Positions 9,555 to 18,712 of a stretch of DNA of 64,000 nucleotides are shown here, one piece after another. Position numbers and translations under genes: made by a program. Source of the stretch: Burkholderiales bacterium UBA2647 (lineage in GTDB: Bacteria > Pseudomonadota > Gammaproteobacteria > Burkholderiales > Burkholderiaceae_E). The notes below the pieces were generated by a model. It did not search any database. It was not told the DNA's origin and worked only from the letters and a program-made list of their open reading frames with translations. The stretch lies in the NCBI GenBank assembly GCA_002359635.1, contig DENJ01000074.1:52361-116360 (forward strand), given 5' to 3'. How positions within the stretch are numbered: position 1 is the first letter of the stretch; every line of letters begins with the position of its first letter.

Positions 9555-11231
9555 TCAGGTATCGGTCACCGCGCCCTTGCTTGCTGATGTAGCAAGCTTG
9601 GCAAACTTATACAGCACACCGCTAGTATATCGAGGCGCTGGCGGCTTGAATGCTGCTTGACGTGCTCGCATTTCCTCCTCAGGGATATTGAGTTGGAGCA
9701 AGAGCTGGTGGGCATCGATAGTGACCGAATCGCCCTCATGAATCATTGCGATTGGGCCGCCGACAGCAGCTTCTGGGGCGACATGCCCCACGACCATGCC
9801 CCAAGTACCTCCGGAAAAACGGCCATCGGTGATCAAACCGACCGATTCACCCAGTCCTGCGCCAATAATCGCTGAGGTTGGCGCAAGCATTTCCGGCATG
9901 CCGGGTGCACCTTTGGGCCCGAGATATCGCAGCACGACGATATCGCCTGCTTTGATCTTGCCTTCCATAATCGACTTCATCGCTGAGGCTTCATCGTCGA
10001 ACACACGCGCCGGACCCGTGATGACAGGGTTTTTCAGCCCGGTAATCTTAGCAACGCTGCCTTCAGGCGAAAGGTTGCCTTTGAGAATGGCCAAATGACC
10101 CTGAGCGTAAATGGCCTGGTCAATCGGAAAAATCACATCCTGGTCGGCAGCAGGCTTTGAAGAGACATTGGCGAGTTCTTCTGCGAGCGTTTTACCGGTG
10201 ATTGTCATGCAATCGCCGTGAATCAGGCCTGCATCCAGGAGAATCTTGAGCACTTGTGGAATCCCGCCTGCCCGGTGCAGATCAACAGCCATGTACTTAC
10301 CCGAAGGCTTTAAATCGCAAAGCACTGGGACCCGTTTGCGAATACGCTCGAAATCATCGATGGTCCAGTTCACACCGGCACTGTGGGCAATGGCTAGATA
10401 ATGCAACACCGCGTTGGTTGAGCCGCCGGTTGCCATGATCAAGGTCACCGCATTTTCGATGGATTCACGGGTAACGATATCGCGCGGTTTAAGTCCGCGT
10501 TTGACGGCTGCGATCAAGACCTCGGCCGAGCGGGCGGCAGCGTCTGCTGTTTCGGCATCGGGATTGGCCATGGTGCTCGTGCCGAGCAGACTCATCCCAA
10601 GCGCCTCAAAGGATGAAGACATGGTGTTAGCGGTGTACATACCACCACAGGAACCACTGCCCGGGACAGCGTTGCGCTCAATGCCTTCGAAGTCTTCCTG
10701 GCTGATCCGCCCGTGGGTAAATTCACCAACCGCTTCAAACACCGATACGATCGATAGGTCTTTACCTTTCCAGCGCCCTGGTTTGATGGTCCCGCCATAC
10801 ACATAAATCGCCGGCACATTAGATCGGCAAATGCCCATCATGCCCCCGGGCATATTCTTGTCGCAACCGCCGATCACCAACACACCGTCCATCCACTGGC
10901 CTTGCACAACCGTCTCCACGCAATCGGCGATCACCTCGCGAGAAATCAGCGAATACTTCATGCCTTCGGTGCCCATCGACATGCCGTCAGAAATCGTTGG
11001 CGTACCAAACATTTGCGGATTTGCGCCGGCTTTACGAATTGCCGAATCAGCCGCATCGGCAAGGACTTGCAAGCCGGAATTGCAGGGCGTTACCGTTGAA
11101 TGACCATTGGCAATCCCGATGAAGAGCTTGCCCATATCTTCAGGCTTGTAGCCCATGGCATAAAACATCGAACGGTTGGGTGCACGCGCAACCCCTTCAG
11201 TGATATGAGCAGAGCGCTCGTTTTCGGCCAT
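9555..11231 (-). CDS. ilvD: Dihydroxy-acid dehydratase
   Basis: Dehydrates 2,3-dihydroxy-isovalerate and its homologue to 2-oxo acids, the third common step of valine and isoleucine synthesis. Cys-containing segments [16 protein letters not shown] and [12 protein letters not shown] carry the iron-sulfur ligands. The frame is open further upstream, but the start at 11231 is chosen because GGAGG sits eight bases before it and because [16 protein letters not shown] is the expected N-terminus. This gives 558 residues, normal for the family. It is divergent from lgt, and no other ilv gene is nearby. Confidence 0.97.
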   Translation of the reverse strand: MAENERSAHITEGVARAPNRSMFYAMGYKPEDMGKLFIGIANGHSTVTPCNSGLQVLADAADSAIRKAGANPQMFGTPTISDGMSMGTEGMKYSLISREVIADCVETVVQGQWMDGVLVIGGCDKNMPGGMMGICRSNVPAIYVYGGTIKPGRWKGKDLSIVSVFEAVGEFTHGRISQEDFEGIERNAVPGSGSCGGMYTANTMSSSFEALGMSLLGTSTMANPDAETADAAARSAEVLIAAVKRGLKPRDIVTRESIENAVTLIMATGGSTNAVLHYLAIAHSAGVNWTIDDFERIRKRVPVLCDLKPSGKYMAVDLHRAGGIPQVLKILLDAGLIHGDCMTITGKTLAEELANVSSKPAADQDVIFPIDQAIYAQGHLAILKGNLSPEGSVAKITGLKNPVITGPARVFDDEASAMKSIMEGKIKAGDIVVLRYLGPKGAPGMPEMLAPTSAIIGAGLGESVGLITDGRFSGGTWGMVVGHVAPEAAVGGPIAMIHEGDSVTIDAHQLLLQLNIPEEEMRARQAAFKPPAPRYTSGVLYKFAKLATSASKGAVTDT

Positions 11232-11239
11232 CGCAGGGT

Positions 11240-11244
11240 CCTCC
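11240..11244 (-). promoter_or_regulatory. Ribosome binding site deciding the ilvD start
   Basis: On the minus strand GGAGG is followed by eight bases and then ATGGCCGAA. This overlaps an earlier in-frame ATG and favours the start at 11231 over those at 11246 or 11327. Confidence 0.8.
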
Positions 11245-11355
11245 ATGAAAGTTATGATGGTAGCAAAGCCCGAAGCCATGGTGACTGCGCCTCTGGCTTG
11301 ACGCTCGGCAAGCCGTGCCACAATCAATGCTTAGACGGATGAATGGCCCTTATTG

Positions 11356-12138
11356 ATGATCCACCCCCAATTTGATCCGATCGCAATCAGCATCGGACCG
11401 CTCGCTGTGCGTTGGTACGGATTGATGTACCTGGTCGCTTTCACGCTGTTTTTCCTCCTGGGGCGATGGCGTCTGAGTCAGCCTGACTATGCAGCGCGAA
11501 GCGGCCTCAACCCGCAACGTTTTGAAGATTGCCTTTTCTGGGGTGCGCTCGGTGTGATTGTTGGCGGGCGTCTGGGCTATGTGTTTTTTTATAAGCCCAC
11601 TTATTTTCTCGCCCATCCCGAGCAGATCTTTGCAGTCTGGCAGGGCGGCATGGCCTATCACGGCGGCCTGCTCGGTGTGATTGGAGCTATAGCGGTATAC
11701 GCAAGGCGGCAGTCGCTTGCTTTTTGGCCGGTGATTGATTTCATTGCACCGCTTGTGCCGTGGGGACTGGCCGCTGGACGTCTTGGAAACTTTATCAACG
11801 GTGAACTTTGGGGAAGACCGAGCGATCTTCCATGGGCAATGATCTTCCCGCAGGCAGGAGATAGCTTGCCGCGGCATCCCTCACAACTCTATCAATTTGC
11901 AGGCGAAGGTCTCCTGTTGGGACTGGTGCTGTGGTGGTACAGCGCAAAGCCGCGACAACCTGCTCAAGTCAGCGGGATGTTCTTGCTCGGCTACGGCGTC
12001 GCGCGATTCATCGCTGAATGGTTCCGCGAACCCGATGCCTTTTTGCCGAGCCTTGCCTTGGAACTAACCATGGGACAATGGCTTTCCTTGCCGATGATTG
12101 TCTTGGGTATTGTTTTAATTTTTTTCAAAAAAGATTAG
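11356..12138 (+). CDS. lgt: Prolipoprotein diacylglyceryl transferase
   Basis: Integral inner-membrane enzyme that transfers diacylglycerol from phosphatidylglycerol to the lipobox Cys of prolipoproteins, the first lipoprotein maturation step. About 260 residues with seven hydrophobic segments. The Lgt signature [15 protein letters not shown] lies near residues 140-154, and HPSQLYQ follows. A TTG directly precedes the ATG at 11356; ATG is preferred. The downstream Bug receptor begins nine bases after its stop, and the receptor's ribosome site overlaps that stop, so the two may be co-transcribed. Lipoprotein substrates in this window include BamE and one solute-binding protein. Confidence 0.97.
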   Translation: MIHPQFDPIAISIGPLAVRWYGLMYLVAFTLFFLLGRWRLSQPDYAARSGLNPQRFEDCLFWGALGVIVGGRLGYVFFYKPTYFLAHPEQIFAVWQGGMAYHGGLLGVIGAIAVYARRQSLAFWPVIDFIAPLVPWGLAAGRLGNFINGELWGRPSDLPWAMIFPQAGDSLPRHPSQLYQFAGEGLLLGLVLWWYSAKPRQPAQVSGMFLLGYGVARFIAEWFREPDAFLPSLALELTMGQWLSLPMIVLGIVLIFFKKD

Positions 12139-12146
12139 GAGACGAG

Positions 12147-13181
12147 ATGATGCGAAACAATAAAAGCTTGATTGAAGTCTTTGCTGGCAGGAGGGCTGTG
12201 CTTGGCGGTATTGGCGGCCTGTCAGCAGTTGCCGCGCTAGGCTCTTTTGCGCCGCAAATCGCAAGCGCTCAGGCTCAGGCCTGGCCAAGCAAACCTGTGA
12301 AACTCATCGTGCCCTTTGCCGCTGGGGGTGGCACCGACGCTTTTGCGCGCCCATTGAGTAAAGTGCTTTCGACCGTGCTGGGGCAGTCCTTTGTGATTGA
12401 TAACCGCGCAGGCGCGGGCGGTACGCTTGGTGCAGAGCTTGCGGCAAAATCGCCCCCCGACGGGTATAACTGGCTCGTCGGTGCAGTTCATCACACGATT
12501 GCCGTGTCGCTTTACCCTAAGCTTGGATATGATTTACAGAAAGATCTAATACCTTGTACGATGCTGTCCTCGGTCCCCAATGTGGTGGTCATCAATCCAC
12601 AAAGGTTGCCTCAGGTTAAGACCTTTGCCGATTTTCAAAAATACGTGAAATCAAACCCCGGCAAATTGAATTTCGCCTCGGCCGGTAATGGAACAGCCCA
12701 TCATCTGATTGTTGAAATGTGGAAAACGGCGACTGCTTCCCAGGCGCAACATGTTCCCTACCGAGGCGCTGGGCCGGCGATGGCTGATTTGCTCGCAGGG
12801 CAGGTGGACTTTATGTTTGACGGACTTGGGACTTCGGTACCGCATATCAACGCCGGGAAATTGCTGCCCCTTGCGGTGACGAGCGCCAAGCGGTCGTTTG
12901 CGCTTCCGAGTGTTCCAACCTTGGCAGAGGTTGGCGTTCCTGGTTTTGATGCCGGAACTTGGTATGGCCTTTGGGCACCGGCAGGGACCTCGCCCGAGGT
13001 GGTGTCCCGATTGCAGCAGGAAGTTGCCAAGGCGCTTGCAGGCAGCGAACTTGCGTCCATCTGGAAAAGCCTGGGCGCCGATCCTGGCGGGCAAGCGCCA
13101 GCTGAGTTTGCCAAACTCATCGATGCGGAAATTCGGAAGTGGTCGAAGGTTGTCAAGGAATCCGGTGCAAAAATTGATTGA
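12147..13181 (+). CDS. Bug/TctC-family periplasmic solute receptor
   Basis: About 344 residues. The N-terminus has a twin-Arg-like signal (GRRAVLGGIGG, hydrophobic run, ASAQA cleavage region), then AWPSKPVKLIVPFAAGGGTDAFAR, the standard opening of TctC/Bug receptors, here quoted only in part as PVKLIVPFAAGGGTD. These proteins bind carboxylates or aromatic acids in the periplasm. Start 12147 is preferred over the longer frame because AGGAG lies six bases upstream and overlaps the lgt stop. No TctA/B membrane partner is adjacent, which is usual for orphan Bug receptors. It precedes a CoA-transferase gene and may deliver its acid substrate; that link is inference. Confidence 0.88.
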   Translation: MMRNNKSLIEVFAGRRAVLGGIGGLSAVAALGSFAPQIASAQAQAWPSKPVKLIVPFAAGGGTDAFARPLSKVLSTVLGQSFVIDNRAGAGGTLGAELAAKSPPDGYNWLVGAVHHTIAVSLYPKLGYDLQKDLIPCTMLSSVPNVVVINPQRLPQVKTFADFQKYVKSNPGKLNFASAGNGTAHHLIVEMWKTATASQAQHVPYRGAGPAMADLLAGQVDFMFDGLGTSVPHINAGKLLPLAVTSAKRSFALPSVPTLAEVGVPGFDAGTWYGLWAPAGTSPEVVSRLQQEVAKALAGSELASIWKSLGADPGGQAPAEFAKLIDAEIRKWSKVVKESGAKID

Positions 13182-13208
13182 TTGGTTTGTTTAAAAAAAG
13201 GTTATACG

Positions 13209-14429
13209 ATGTCTGGTCCACTTTCACATGTTCGTGTGCTTGATTTAAGCCGTGTTTTGGCTGGCCCGTTTGCGGGCCAAAATATGGCGGATTTGGGCGC
13301 CGAAGTGATTAAAGTAGAACGTCCCCTGAAGGGTGACGATTCGCGGGCATTTGGTCCGCCCTATTTGGCCGATGAGCAAGGAAACCCGAGCTCCGAGGCC
13401 GCCTATTTTCTGGCAGCCAATCGTGGCAAAAAGTCCATCACGATTGATTTGTCTAGGCCTCAAGGGCAGGATTTGGTCAGAAAGCTTGCGGCGAGCTGCG
13501 ATGTGTTGATCGAGAATTATAAGTTCGGTGATTTGGAACGCTACGGTTTGGATTATGAAACGCTTAAAGCGATCAATCCCAAGCTTATCTATTGTTCGGT
13601 CACCGGTTTCGGACACAGCGGCCCTTATCGGGAACGGCCGGGCTATGACTTCATGGTTCAGGGCATGAGTGGTTTGATGAGTGTTACGGGTCATGCCGAT
13701 GGGCTTCCCGGCGGAGGGCCGATGCGGGTCGGTGTTCCGATCATTGATATCCTCACCGGCATGTATGCCAGCATCGCGATTTGCGCAGCGCTCGCCAATC
13801 GGGAAAGAACTGGCACGGGACAGCATATCGATATGGCTTTGCTCGACACGGCGATGGCCTTTTTGTCGATTCAGGGCATGAGTTACCTCACCACAGGCAA
13901 GGCCCCGGGCCGCATTGGCAATACCCACCCGACGATCGTGCCCTATCAAGTCTTTCCGACGCAAGACGGCGCGGTCGTCCTAGCCTGTGGTAACGACAAT
14001 CTGTTTCAGAAGTTTTGTAAGGCTGCCGACTGCGAGGCGCTTGCAAGCGATCCGCGATTCTCAACGAACGCCTCTCGGGTTCAACATCGCGAAGCCTTGG
14101 ATGCGATGCTTAATGATCTTTTCAGAAGGCGCAGTACAAGAGCCTGGGTGAGTTTGCTTGAAGAGGCAGGCGTACCCAACGGTCCGATCAACACGATTCA
14201 TGAGGCTTTTGAAGAAGCGCAGGTGAAAGCGCGTGGCATTCGCTTTGATCTCCCCCACCCCATTGCAGGCTTGGTACCTCAGATCGCCTCGCCAATGCGT
14301 TTTTCAGACACGACGATCAAACATGAGATGCCGCCCCCAACGCTTGGTCAGCATACGGATGCTGTCCTTAAGGATCTTGGTCTGAGTGACCTGCAAATCG
14401 CTGCTTTACGCGCGGGTGGTGCGATTTAG
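13209..14429 (+). CDS. Class III CoA-transferase (CaiB/BaiF family)
   Basis: A 406-residue family III CoA-transferase that moves CoA between carboxylic acids through an aspartyl intermediate. The N-terminus VRVLDLSRVLAGPFAGQ and DLGAEVIKVERP, the GFGHSGPY segment and the conserved Asp near residue 180 in VPIIDILTG are family hallmarks. Start 13209 (MSGPL) is preferred over an in-frame TTG 27 bases upstream. It differs clearly from the formyl-CoA transferase in this window: it lacks the SGGGQ glycine loop. A strong hairpin follows its end. The substrate acid is unknown; the Bug receptor just upstream may import it. Confidence 0.9.
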   Translation: MSGPLSHVRVLDLSRVLAGPFAGQNMADLGAEVIKVERPLKGDDSRAFGPPYLADEQGNPSSEAAYFLAANRGKKSITIDLSRPQGQDLVRKLAASCDVLIENYKFGDLERYGLDYETLKAINPKLIYCSVTGFGHSGPYRERPGYDFMVQGMSGLMSVTGHADGLPGGGPMRVGVPIIDILTGMYASIAICAALANRERTGTGQHIDMALLDTAMAFLSIQGMSYLTTGKAPGRIGNTHPTIVPYQVFPTQDGAVVLACGNDNLFQKFCKAADCEALASDPRFSTNASRVQHREALDAMLNDLFRRRSTRAWVSLLEEAGVPNGPINTIHEAFEEAQVKARGIRFDLPHPIAGLVPQIASPMRFSDTTIKHEMPPPTLGQHTDAVLKDLGLSDLQIAALRAGGAI

Positions 14430-14470
14430 CGCTTTGCCCACCTGAGGCCTGACCGATCAGCAGTTCAGAG

Positions 14471-14502
14471 AGCATCAGGCTGAACCGAGCCTGATGCTTT
14501 TC
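14471..14502 (+). terminator. Rho-independent-type terminator
   Basis: Perfect 11-bp inverted repeat AGCATCAGGCT-GAACCG-AGCCTGATGCT followed by TTTC on the plus strand. It lies 41 bases after the CoA-transferase stop and between convergent genes, so it probably ends that transcript and may also act on the opposite strand. Confidence 0.75.
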
Positions 14503-14566
14503 AGCAGCTGAACCTGCTGCCGTTGCGAAGGAGCCTGATGCTTTTCAGCTGAACGTGCTGCCGTTG
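14487..14566. repeat. Tandem duplication, two copies of about 36-39 bp
   Basis: Copy 1 (14487-14525) and copy 2 (14531-14566) both begin GAGCCTGATGCTTTTCAG and end GCTGCCGTTG. They differ by a 3-base insertion (CAG) and one substitution, with a 44-base period. Copy 2 contains the last codons and stop of the formyltransferase gene; copy 1 supplies the right arm of the terminator hairpin. The arrangement looks like a duplicated gene end. Confidence 0.85.
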
Positions 14567-15474
14567 TTAAGCCCGTAGGCTGCCGCAAACTCAGCAGCTG
14601 ATTGCTTTTTGCCGTCTTCGTGTTTGAGCTTCAAGACTTCAATCCGACCGCCTTGCACCGTGATGAAGAAGCTCTTCTCAGTTAGGTCAGTGACCTCAGC
14701 GATTTTGCCTTTTACGTCGCCAAAAGTTCGCACGAGGTGTTTTCGGGCATCAAAAATTTGTACCTTTTTGCCATCGAACAGACCCCATGCACCCGGGGCA
14801 GGGTTGCAACCTCTGATGAGGTTGTACACAAAATCAGCATGATTGGCCCAATTGATTCTGGCTTCAGCAGCACGACACCAGCCTTCGTAGCTCGCCTGGC
14901 TTTCATCTTGAATCTGTTCCTGATGTTTGCCCGCATAAACCAGATCCGCCGCCTCCAGCATCGCTGCCACACCCATCGGGAAGAGGCGATCAAAATAAAC
15001 CGAGCCCAAGGTGTCGTCTTCAGTGATCGGGGTTTCTTTCTGTAGGACGACGGCGCCTTCATCAAGGCCATCGCTCGGTCTGAAAATCGTGAGACCGGTT
15101 TTTTTGTCGCCTCGAATAATGGGCCAATTGATCGAACTCGGCCCGCGATACCGGGGCAGCAACGAGGGATGATATTGTATCGTTCCAAGACGTGGAATGT
15201 TCACAAAGGCTTGCGGTGCAAACTGAAGCACAAAAGCCATGATCCCGAGGTCAGCATCAAGACCACGCATTGCTTCAATGGCCTCAGGTTCGCGCAGGGA
15301 TTTGAACTGATAAACCTGAAGCCCTTTGTCCAGCGCCAGTGCTTTAAGCGGATCGGGCTTGGCGCCATCTTTTTCCGGTGCGCAAAAGACCGCAGCGACC
15401 TCATCGCCCCGTGCCAAGAAAGCATCGAGTACTGATTTTCCGAAATCCTGCTGTCCGATAATGACAATTCGCAT
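14545..15474 (-). CDS. Formyl-THF hydrolase-like formyltransferase (ALDH1L N-terminal domain type)
   Basis: A 309-residue formyltransferase-fold protein. It looks closer to the N-terminal hydrolase domain of 10-formyl-THF dehydrogenase (ALDH1L) than to tRNA formyltransferase: IVIIGQQDFG at the start, YHPSLLPRYRG at 101-111 (catalytic-type His102), SSINWPIIRGDKKTG, and DGLDEGAVVLQKE with Asp138. Fmt proteins carry Asn in the NxHxSLLP position where this one has Ile-Gln-Tyr. The probable reaction is 10-formyl-THF + water to THF + formate, or transfer of formyl between carriers. Start 15474 has GAGGAAG nine bases upstream. It is the last gene of the oxalate block, 13 bases after formyl-CoA transferase, which suggests a job in formyl-group balance. 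Function is inferred. Confidence 0.82.
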   Translation of the reverse strand: MRIVIIGQQDFGKSVLDAFLARGDEVAAVFCAPEKDGAKPDPLKALALDKGLQVYQFKSLREPEAIEAMRGLDADLGIMAFVLQFAPQAFVNIPRLGTIQYHPSLLPRYRGPSSINWPIIRGDKKTGLTIFRPSDGLDEGAVVLQKETPITEDDTLGSVYFDRLFPMGVAAMLEAADLVYAGKHQEQIQDESQASYEGWCRAAEARINWANHADFVYNLIRGCNPAPGAWGLFDGKKVQIFDARKHLVRTFGDVKGKIAEVTDLTEKSFFITVQGGRIEVLKLKHEDGKKQSAAEFAAAYGLNNGSTFS

Positions 15475-15487
15475 GGTGTTTTCTTCC

Positions 15488-16756
15488 TCAGGTTTTTTTG
15501 GCTGGTGCAGACATCGCACCCGCAGACCGGAGGGCTTCGATAGTTGATGCGTCGTAGCCCAAGACCTCTGAGAGCACCTCATCGTTGTGCTCACCCAAGG
15601 TTGGCGAGCGCCTTATGATGGCTGGCGAGTTAGAAAGCTTGATTGGCATGCCAACGTTATACCATTGACCACGCTGGGGGTGATCCAGCGCAACATACAT
15701 GTCGCGTCCTCGTACGTGCTCATCGTCGGCCAGGTCAGCTGTAGACATAATCGGTCCGCAAGGCACATCGAGTTCGTTAAGAATCGCCATGAACTCTCGT
15801 TTGGTGTGGGACGCAGCAAACTGGGTGATTAAAGCCCACATTTCATGCTGGTGCTTGCGTCGCTCGGCGATGGTTGCAAAATTTGCTTCTGAATCGAGTT
15901 CAGGACGTCCAAGTACCGGACCGATTCGCTTGGCAAGCGCATTCCAGACCGCTTCCTGCACAACCACATAAATAAAATCATTCGGACCGCCCGGCTTACA
16001 CTGGATCGCATTACCCAATTGTCCGCCGCCGGAGTCATTGCCAGCACGCGGTGTTTCGAGCAAGCCTTCGGTTGGCACGGAGTATTCGGAGAGCGCACCA
16101 TGGCTGAGCCTTTGGTGGTCACGAAACTTAACCCGGCATAGATTCATGACCGCATCCATCATTGCAACTTCGACATACTGACCAAGACCGCTTCGATGCC
16201 GATGTTCAAGCGCAGCAAGCAAACCAATCGCCAGATGAAGTCCGGTACCGGAATCGCCAATCTGCGCCCCGGTCACAAAGGGCGGTCCATCGGGTACACC
16301 GGTCGTGCTCATGGCACCGCCCATCGCCTGGGCAACATTCTCGTAGGCCTTGAATTCGGCGTAGGGGCCGCTTGACCCGAAACCCTTGATCGACCCCATG
16401 ATGACGCGTGGATTGATCTGGTGAATCTTCTCCCAGGTGAAACCCAGTCGATCAAGAACGCCCGGCCCAAAATTCTCCATCACGATATCGCAGACCTTGA
16501 GCAAATCAACAAAGATCTGCTTGCCTTCGGCGGTCTTCATATTGACGGTGATCGAACGCTTATTACAGTTCAGCATCGTAAAGTAAAGGCTGTCCGCGCC
16601 GGCTACGTCGCGCAGCTGGCCGCGTGTTGCATCACCCTGGGGCGGTTCAAACTTAATCACATCGGCACCCATCCAAGCGAGCAACTGCGAACAGGTCGGA
16701 CCGGCTTGCACATGGGTCATATCCAAGATCCGAATGCCTTCAAGGGCTTGGCTCAT
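15488..16756 (-). CDS. frc: Formyl-CoA:oxalate CoA-transferase
   Basis: Transfers CoA from formyl-CoA to oxalate, producing oxalyl-CoA and formate. The 422-residue protein keeps Frc-specific features: THVQAGP with Gln17, LYFTMLNCNKRSI with Tyr58, catalytic Asp168 in GAQIGDSGTGLHL, and a glycine loop SGGGQ at 242-246. A generic class III CoA-transferase lacks this loop. Start ATG at 16756 has AGAGG five bases upstream. It lies after oxc in the same direction, with a hairpin in the 109-base gap, and is followed closely by the formyl-THF-hydrolase-like gene. Identification is strong because the oxalyl-CoA decarboxylase is next to it. Confidence 0.95.
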   Translation of the reverse strand: MSQALEGIRILDMTHVQAGPTCSQLLAWMGADVIKFEPPQGDATRGQLRDVAGADSLYFTMLNCNKRSITVNMKTAEGKQIFVDLLKVCDIVMENFGPGVLDRLGFTWEKIHQINPRVIMGSIKGFGSSGPYAEFKAYENVAQAMGGAMSTTGVPDGPPFVTGAQIGDSGTGLHLAIGLLAALEHRHRSGLGQYVEVAMMDAVMNLCRVKFRDHQRLSHGALSEYSVPTEGLLETPRAGNDSGGGQLGNAIQCKPGGPNDFIYVVVQEAVWNALAKRIGPVLGRPELDSEANFATIAERRKHQHEMWALITQFAASHTKREFMAILNELDVPCGPIMSTADLADDEHVRGRDMYVALDHPQRGQWYNVGMPIKLSNSPAIIRRSPTLGEHNDEVLSEVLGYDASTIEALRSAGAMSAPAKKT

Positions 16757-16820
16757 TACTACCTCTCGAGAAAGAAATTAAATGGAACGAAGGAAATGGT
16801 TGTATTTGATGATCAGGCCC

Positions 16821-16849
16821 TCCTGCGCGAGTCCTCATGAGGCGCAGGA
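16821..16849 (-). other. Intercistronic hairpin between oxc and frc
   Basis: Perfect 8-bp inverted repeat TCCTGCGC...GCGCAGGA with an inner CCTCATGAGG palindrome. No T tract follows, so it is more likely an RNA stability or processing structure than a strong terminator. It could set the ratio of Oxc to Frc mRNA. Confidence 0.6.
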
Positions 16850-16865
16850 TCAAAGCGTCGATTGC

Positions 16866-18626
16866 TCAGGTCTTTTTGGCCGCACTTTGAGGGTTTAAAT
16901 TCGTTAAACGACCGCTTTCAGTACCCGCCTTCTCGTCGATCACGGCATTGATAAGCGTGGGTTTACGCGAGCGAATACCCTCTTGAATGGCAGCTGCCAA
17001 GGCTTCCGGTGTTGTCACATGTTGTCCCACGCCACCGAAGGCTTCAATCATTTTTTCATAGCGTGCGCCCTTCACGAAGACGGTGGGCGCGACGTCTGTG
17101 CCGCCTGTGGGATTCACGTCGGTGCCGCGATAAACCCCGTTGTTATTAAACACGACCGTGGTGATCGGCAGCTGATAACGGCAGATTGTTTCGACTTCCA
17201 TGCCGCTAAAGCCAAAGGCACTATCGCCTTCGATCGCCACAACAGCCTGCCCGCTGATCACCGCGGCGCCGATGGCGTAGCCCATGCCAATCCCCATCAC
17301 ACCCCAGGTTCCTGAATCGAGCCGCCTGCGGGGCTTTGCCATGTCAATGATGCTGCGTGCATAGTCAAGCGTGTTGGCGCCCTCATTAACCAGGTAAACA
17401 TCCGGATGCTCGCGCATCACATCGCGAACCGCGCGAAGTGCGCTGTGAAAATTCATCGGTGAGGGATTGGCATTTAAGCTTCCAGACATCTTCTCGATGT
17501 TTTTGGCTTTTTTATCGTTGACCGCATGAACCCAAATGGCCTCGGCCTTGGGAAAATCCTCGGGTAGGGCTTGTAAGAGGGCGGTGACGCAAGAGCCGAT
17601 ATCACCGACGAGCGGGGCATCAATCGGCACATTACTGTCCATCTCAGTGGGCGCGATATCCATCTGAATAAAACGCTTTGCAGCCCACTGCTTATCATCC
17701 GCACCCCAGGTGGAACCTTTTCCGTGAGACAAAAGCCAATTCAAACGGGCGCCGATCAAGAGCACCGTATCGGCTTGGCTTAAAACAAACGAGCGCGCTG
17801 CAGAGGCTGACTGGGGGTGCGTATCAGGCAAGAGGCCCTTAGCCATTGACATGGGAAGATAGGGGATACCTGAGCGCTCAATGAGCGTAGCGATCACCGC
17901 ATCGGCTTGTGCATAGGCGGCACCTTTACCGAGCAGGATGAGTGGCCGTTTGGCTGACTTGAGTACTTCGATGGCTCTTGCCACGGCCTCGGCGGAAGGA
18001 ATTTGCCGGGGGGCAGGGTCGATGACCTTCACCAAGGAGCGCCTGGCTGCCTCAATTGGCATGGTCTGTGCAAGCAGTTTGGCCGGAAGGTCAAGGTATA
18101 CCCCTCCCGGGCGTCCTGACACCGCCGCGCGAATCGCCCGGGCAAATCCTATACCGATGTCTTCAATGTGATTGATGCGGTAGGAGGCTTTTGCAAAGGG
18201 CTTTGCAATATTTAGTTGATCCATCTCCTCGTAATCGCCTTGCTGCAGATCCACGATTTCGCGCTCGCTTGATCCGCTGATAAGAATCATCGGAAAACAA
18301 TTCACCGTGGCGTTTGCGAGCGCAACAAGGCCGTTTAAAAATCCCGGGGCTGATACCGTCAGTGCAATCCCGGGTTTCTGGGTGATAAAACCTGCAATCG
18401 CAGCCGCGTTGGCCGCTTGCTGCTCATGTCTGAACCCAATAAATCGTAAACCCTGTGCCTGGGCGAGCCGTGCAAGATCGGTGATGGGTATGCCCACCAG
18501 ACCAAAAATGGTGTCGATATCATTGGCTTTGAGGGCATCAATCACAAGATGGAAACCGTCAGTCAGTGATGGCTTCTGATTCATTGCCATTTCTTCAGTA
18601 GCGATCTGAACCGTGCTTTGCTCCAT
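16866..18626 (-). CDS. oxc: Oxalyl-CoA decarboxylase
   Basis: Thiamine-diphosphate enzyme converting oxalyl-CoA to formyl-CoA and CO2. At 586 residues it resembles the Oxalobacter enzyme throughout: [13 protein letters not shown] near 21, [14 protein letters not shown] with the [14 protein letters not shown] catalytic-Glu region, [49 protein letters not shown] and the ThDP motif [21 protein letters not shown], each quoted in part. The N-terminus is about 15 residues longer than Oxalobacter's; an ATG 14 codons in (MNQKPSL) is an alternative start. The gene lies between TctA and frc in a single-direction block, fitting import, activation and decarboxylation of oxalate. Confidence 0.96.
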   Translation of the reverse strand: MEQSTVQIATEEMAMNQKPSLTDGFHLVIDALKANDIDTIFGLVGIPITDLARLAQAQGLRFIGFRHEQQAANAAAIAGFITQKPGIALTVSAPGFLNGLVALANATVNCFPMILISGSSEREIVDLQQGDYEEMDQLNIAKPFAKASYRINHIEDIGIGFARAIRAAVSGRPGGVYLDLPAKLLAQTMPIEAARRSLVKVIDPAPRQIPSAEAVARAIEVLKSAKRPLILLGKGAAYAQADAVIATLIERSGIPYLPMSMAKGLLPDTHPQSASAARSFVLSQADTVLLIGARLNWLLSHGKGSTWGADDKQWAAKRFIQMDIAPTEMDSNVPIDAPLVGDIGSCVTALLQALPEDFPKAEAIWVHAVNDKKAKNIEKMSGSLNANPSPMNFHSALRAVRDVMREHPDVYLVNEGANTLDYARSIIDMAKPRRRLDSGTWGVMGIGMGYAIGAAVISGQAVVAIEGDSAFGFSGMEVETICRYQLPITTVVFNNNGVYRGTDVNPTGGTDVAPTVFVKGARYEKMIEAFGGVGQHVTTPEALAAAIQEGIRSRKPTLINAVIDEKAGTESGRLTNLNPQSAAKKT

Positions 18627-18712
18627 GATGTCGTCTCTCTTTTAAATGTCACAGTTTTTGTTGTGTCGCTTGCCCGTCGCTCTTCACGCCCCGTAAGCCA
18701 AGCGTCTGCGTT

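Noticed and set aside
11232..11327. Longer ilvD frame beginning at 11327
   Set aside because: The strong GGAGG site and family-like N-terminus support 11231; the extra 32 residues have no match to the family.
13182..13208. Upstream TTG start for the CoA-transferase
   Set aside because: It would begin directly after the preceding stop with no ribosome site; MSGPL at 13209 is the normal start.
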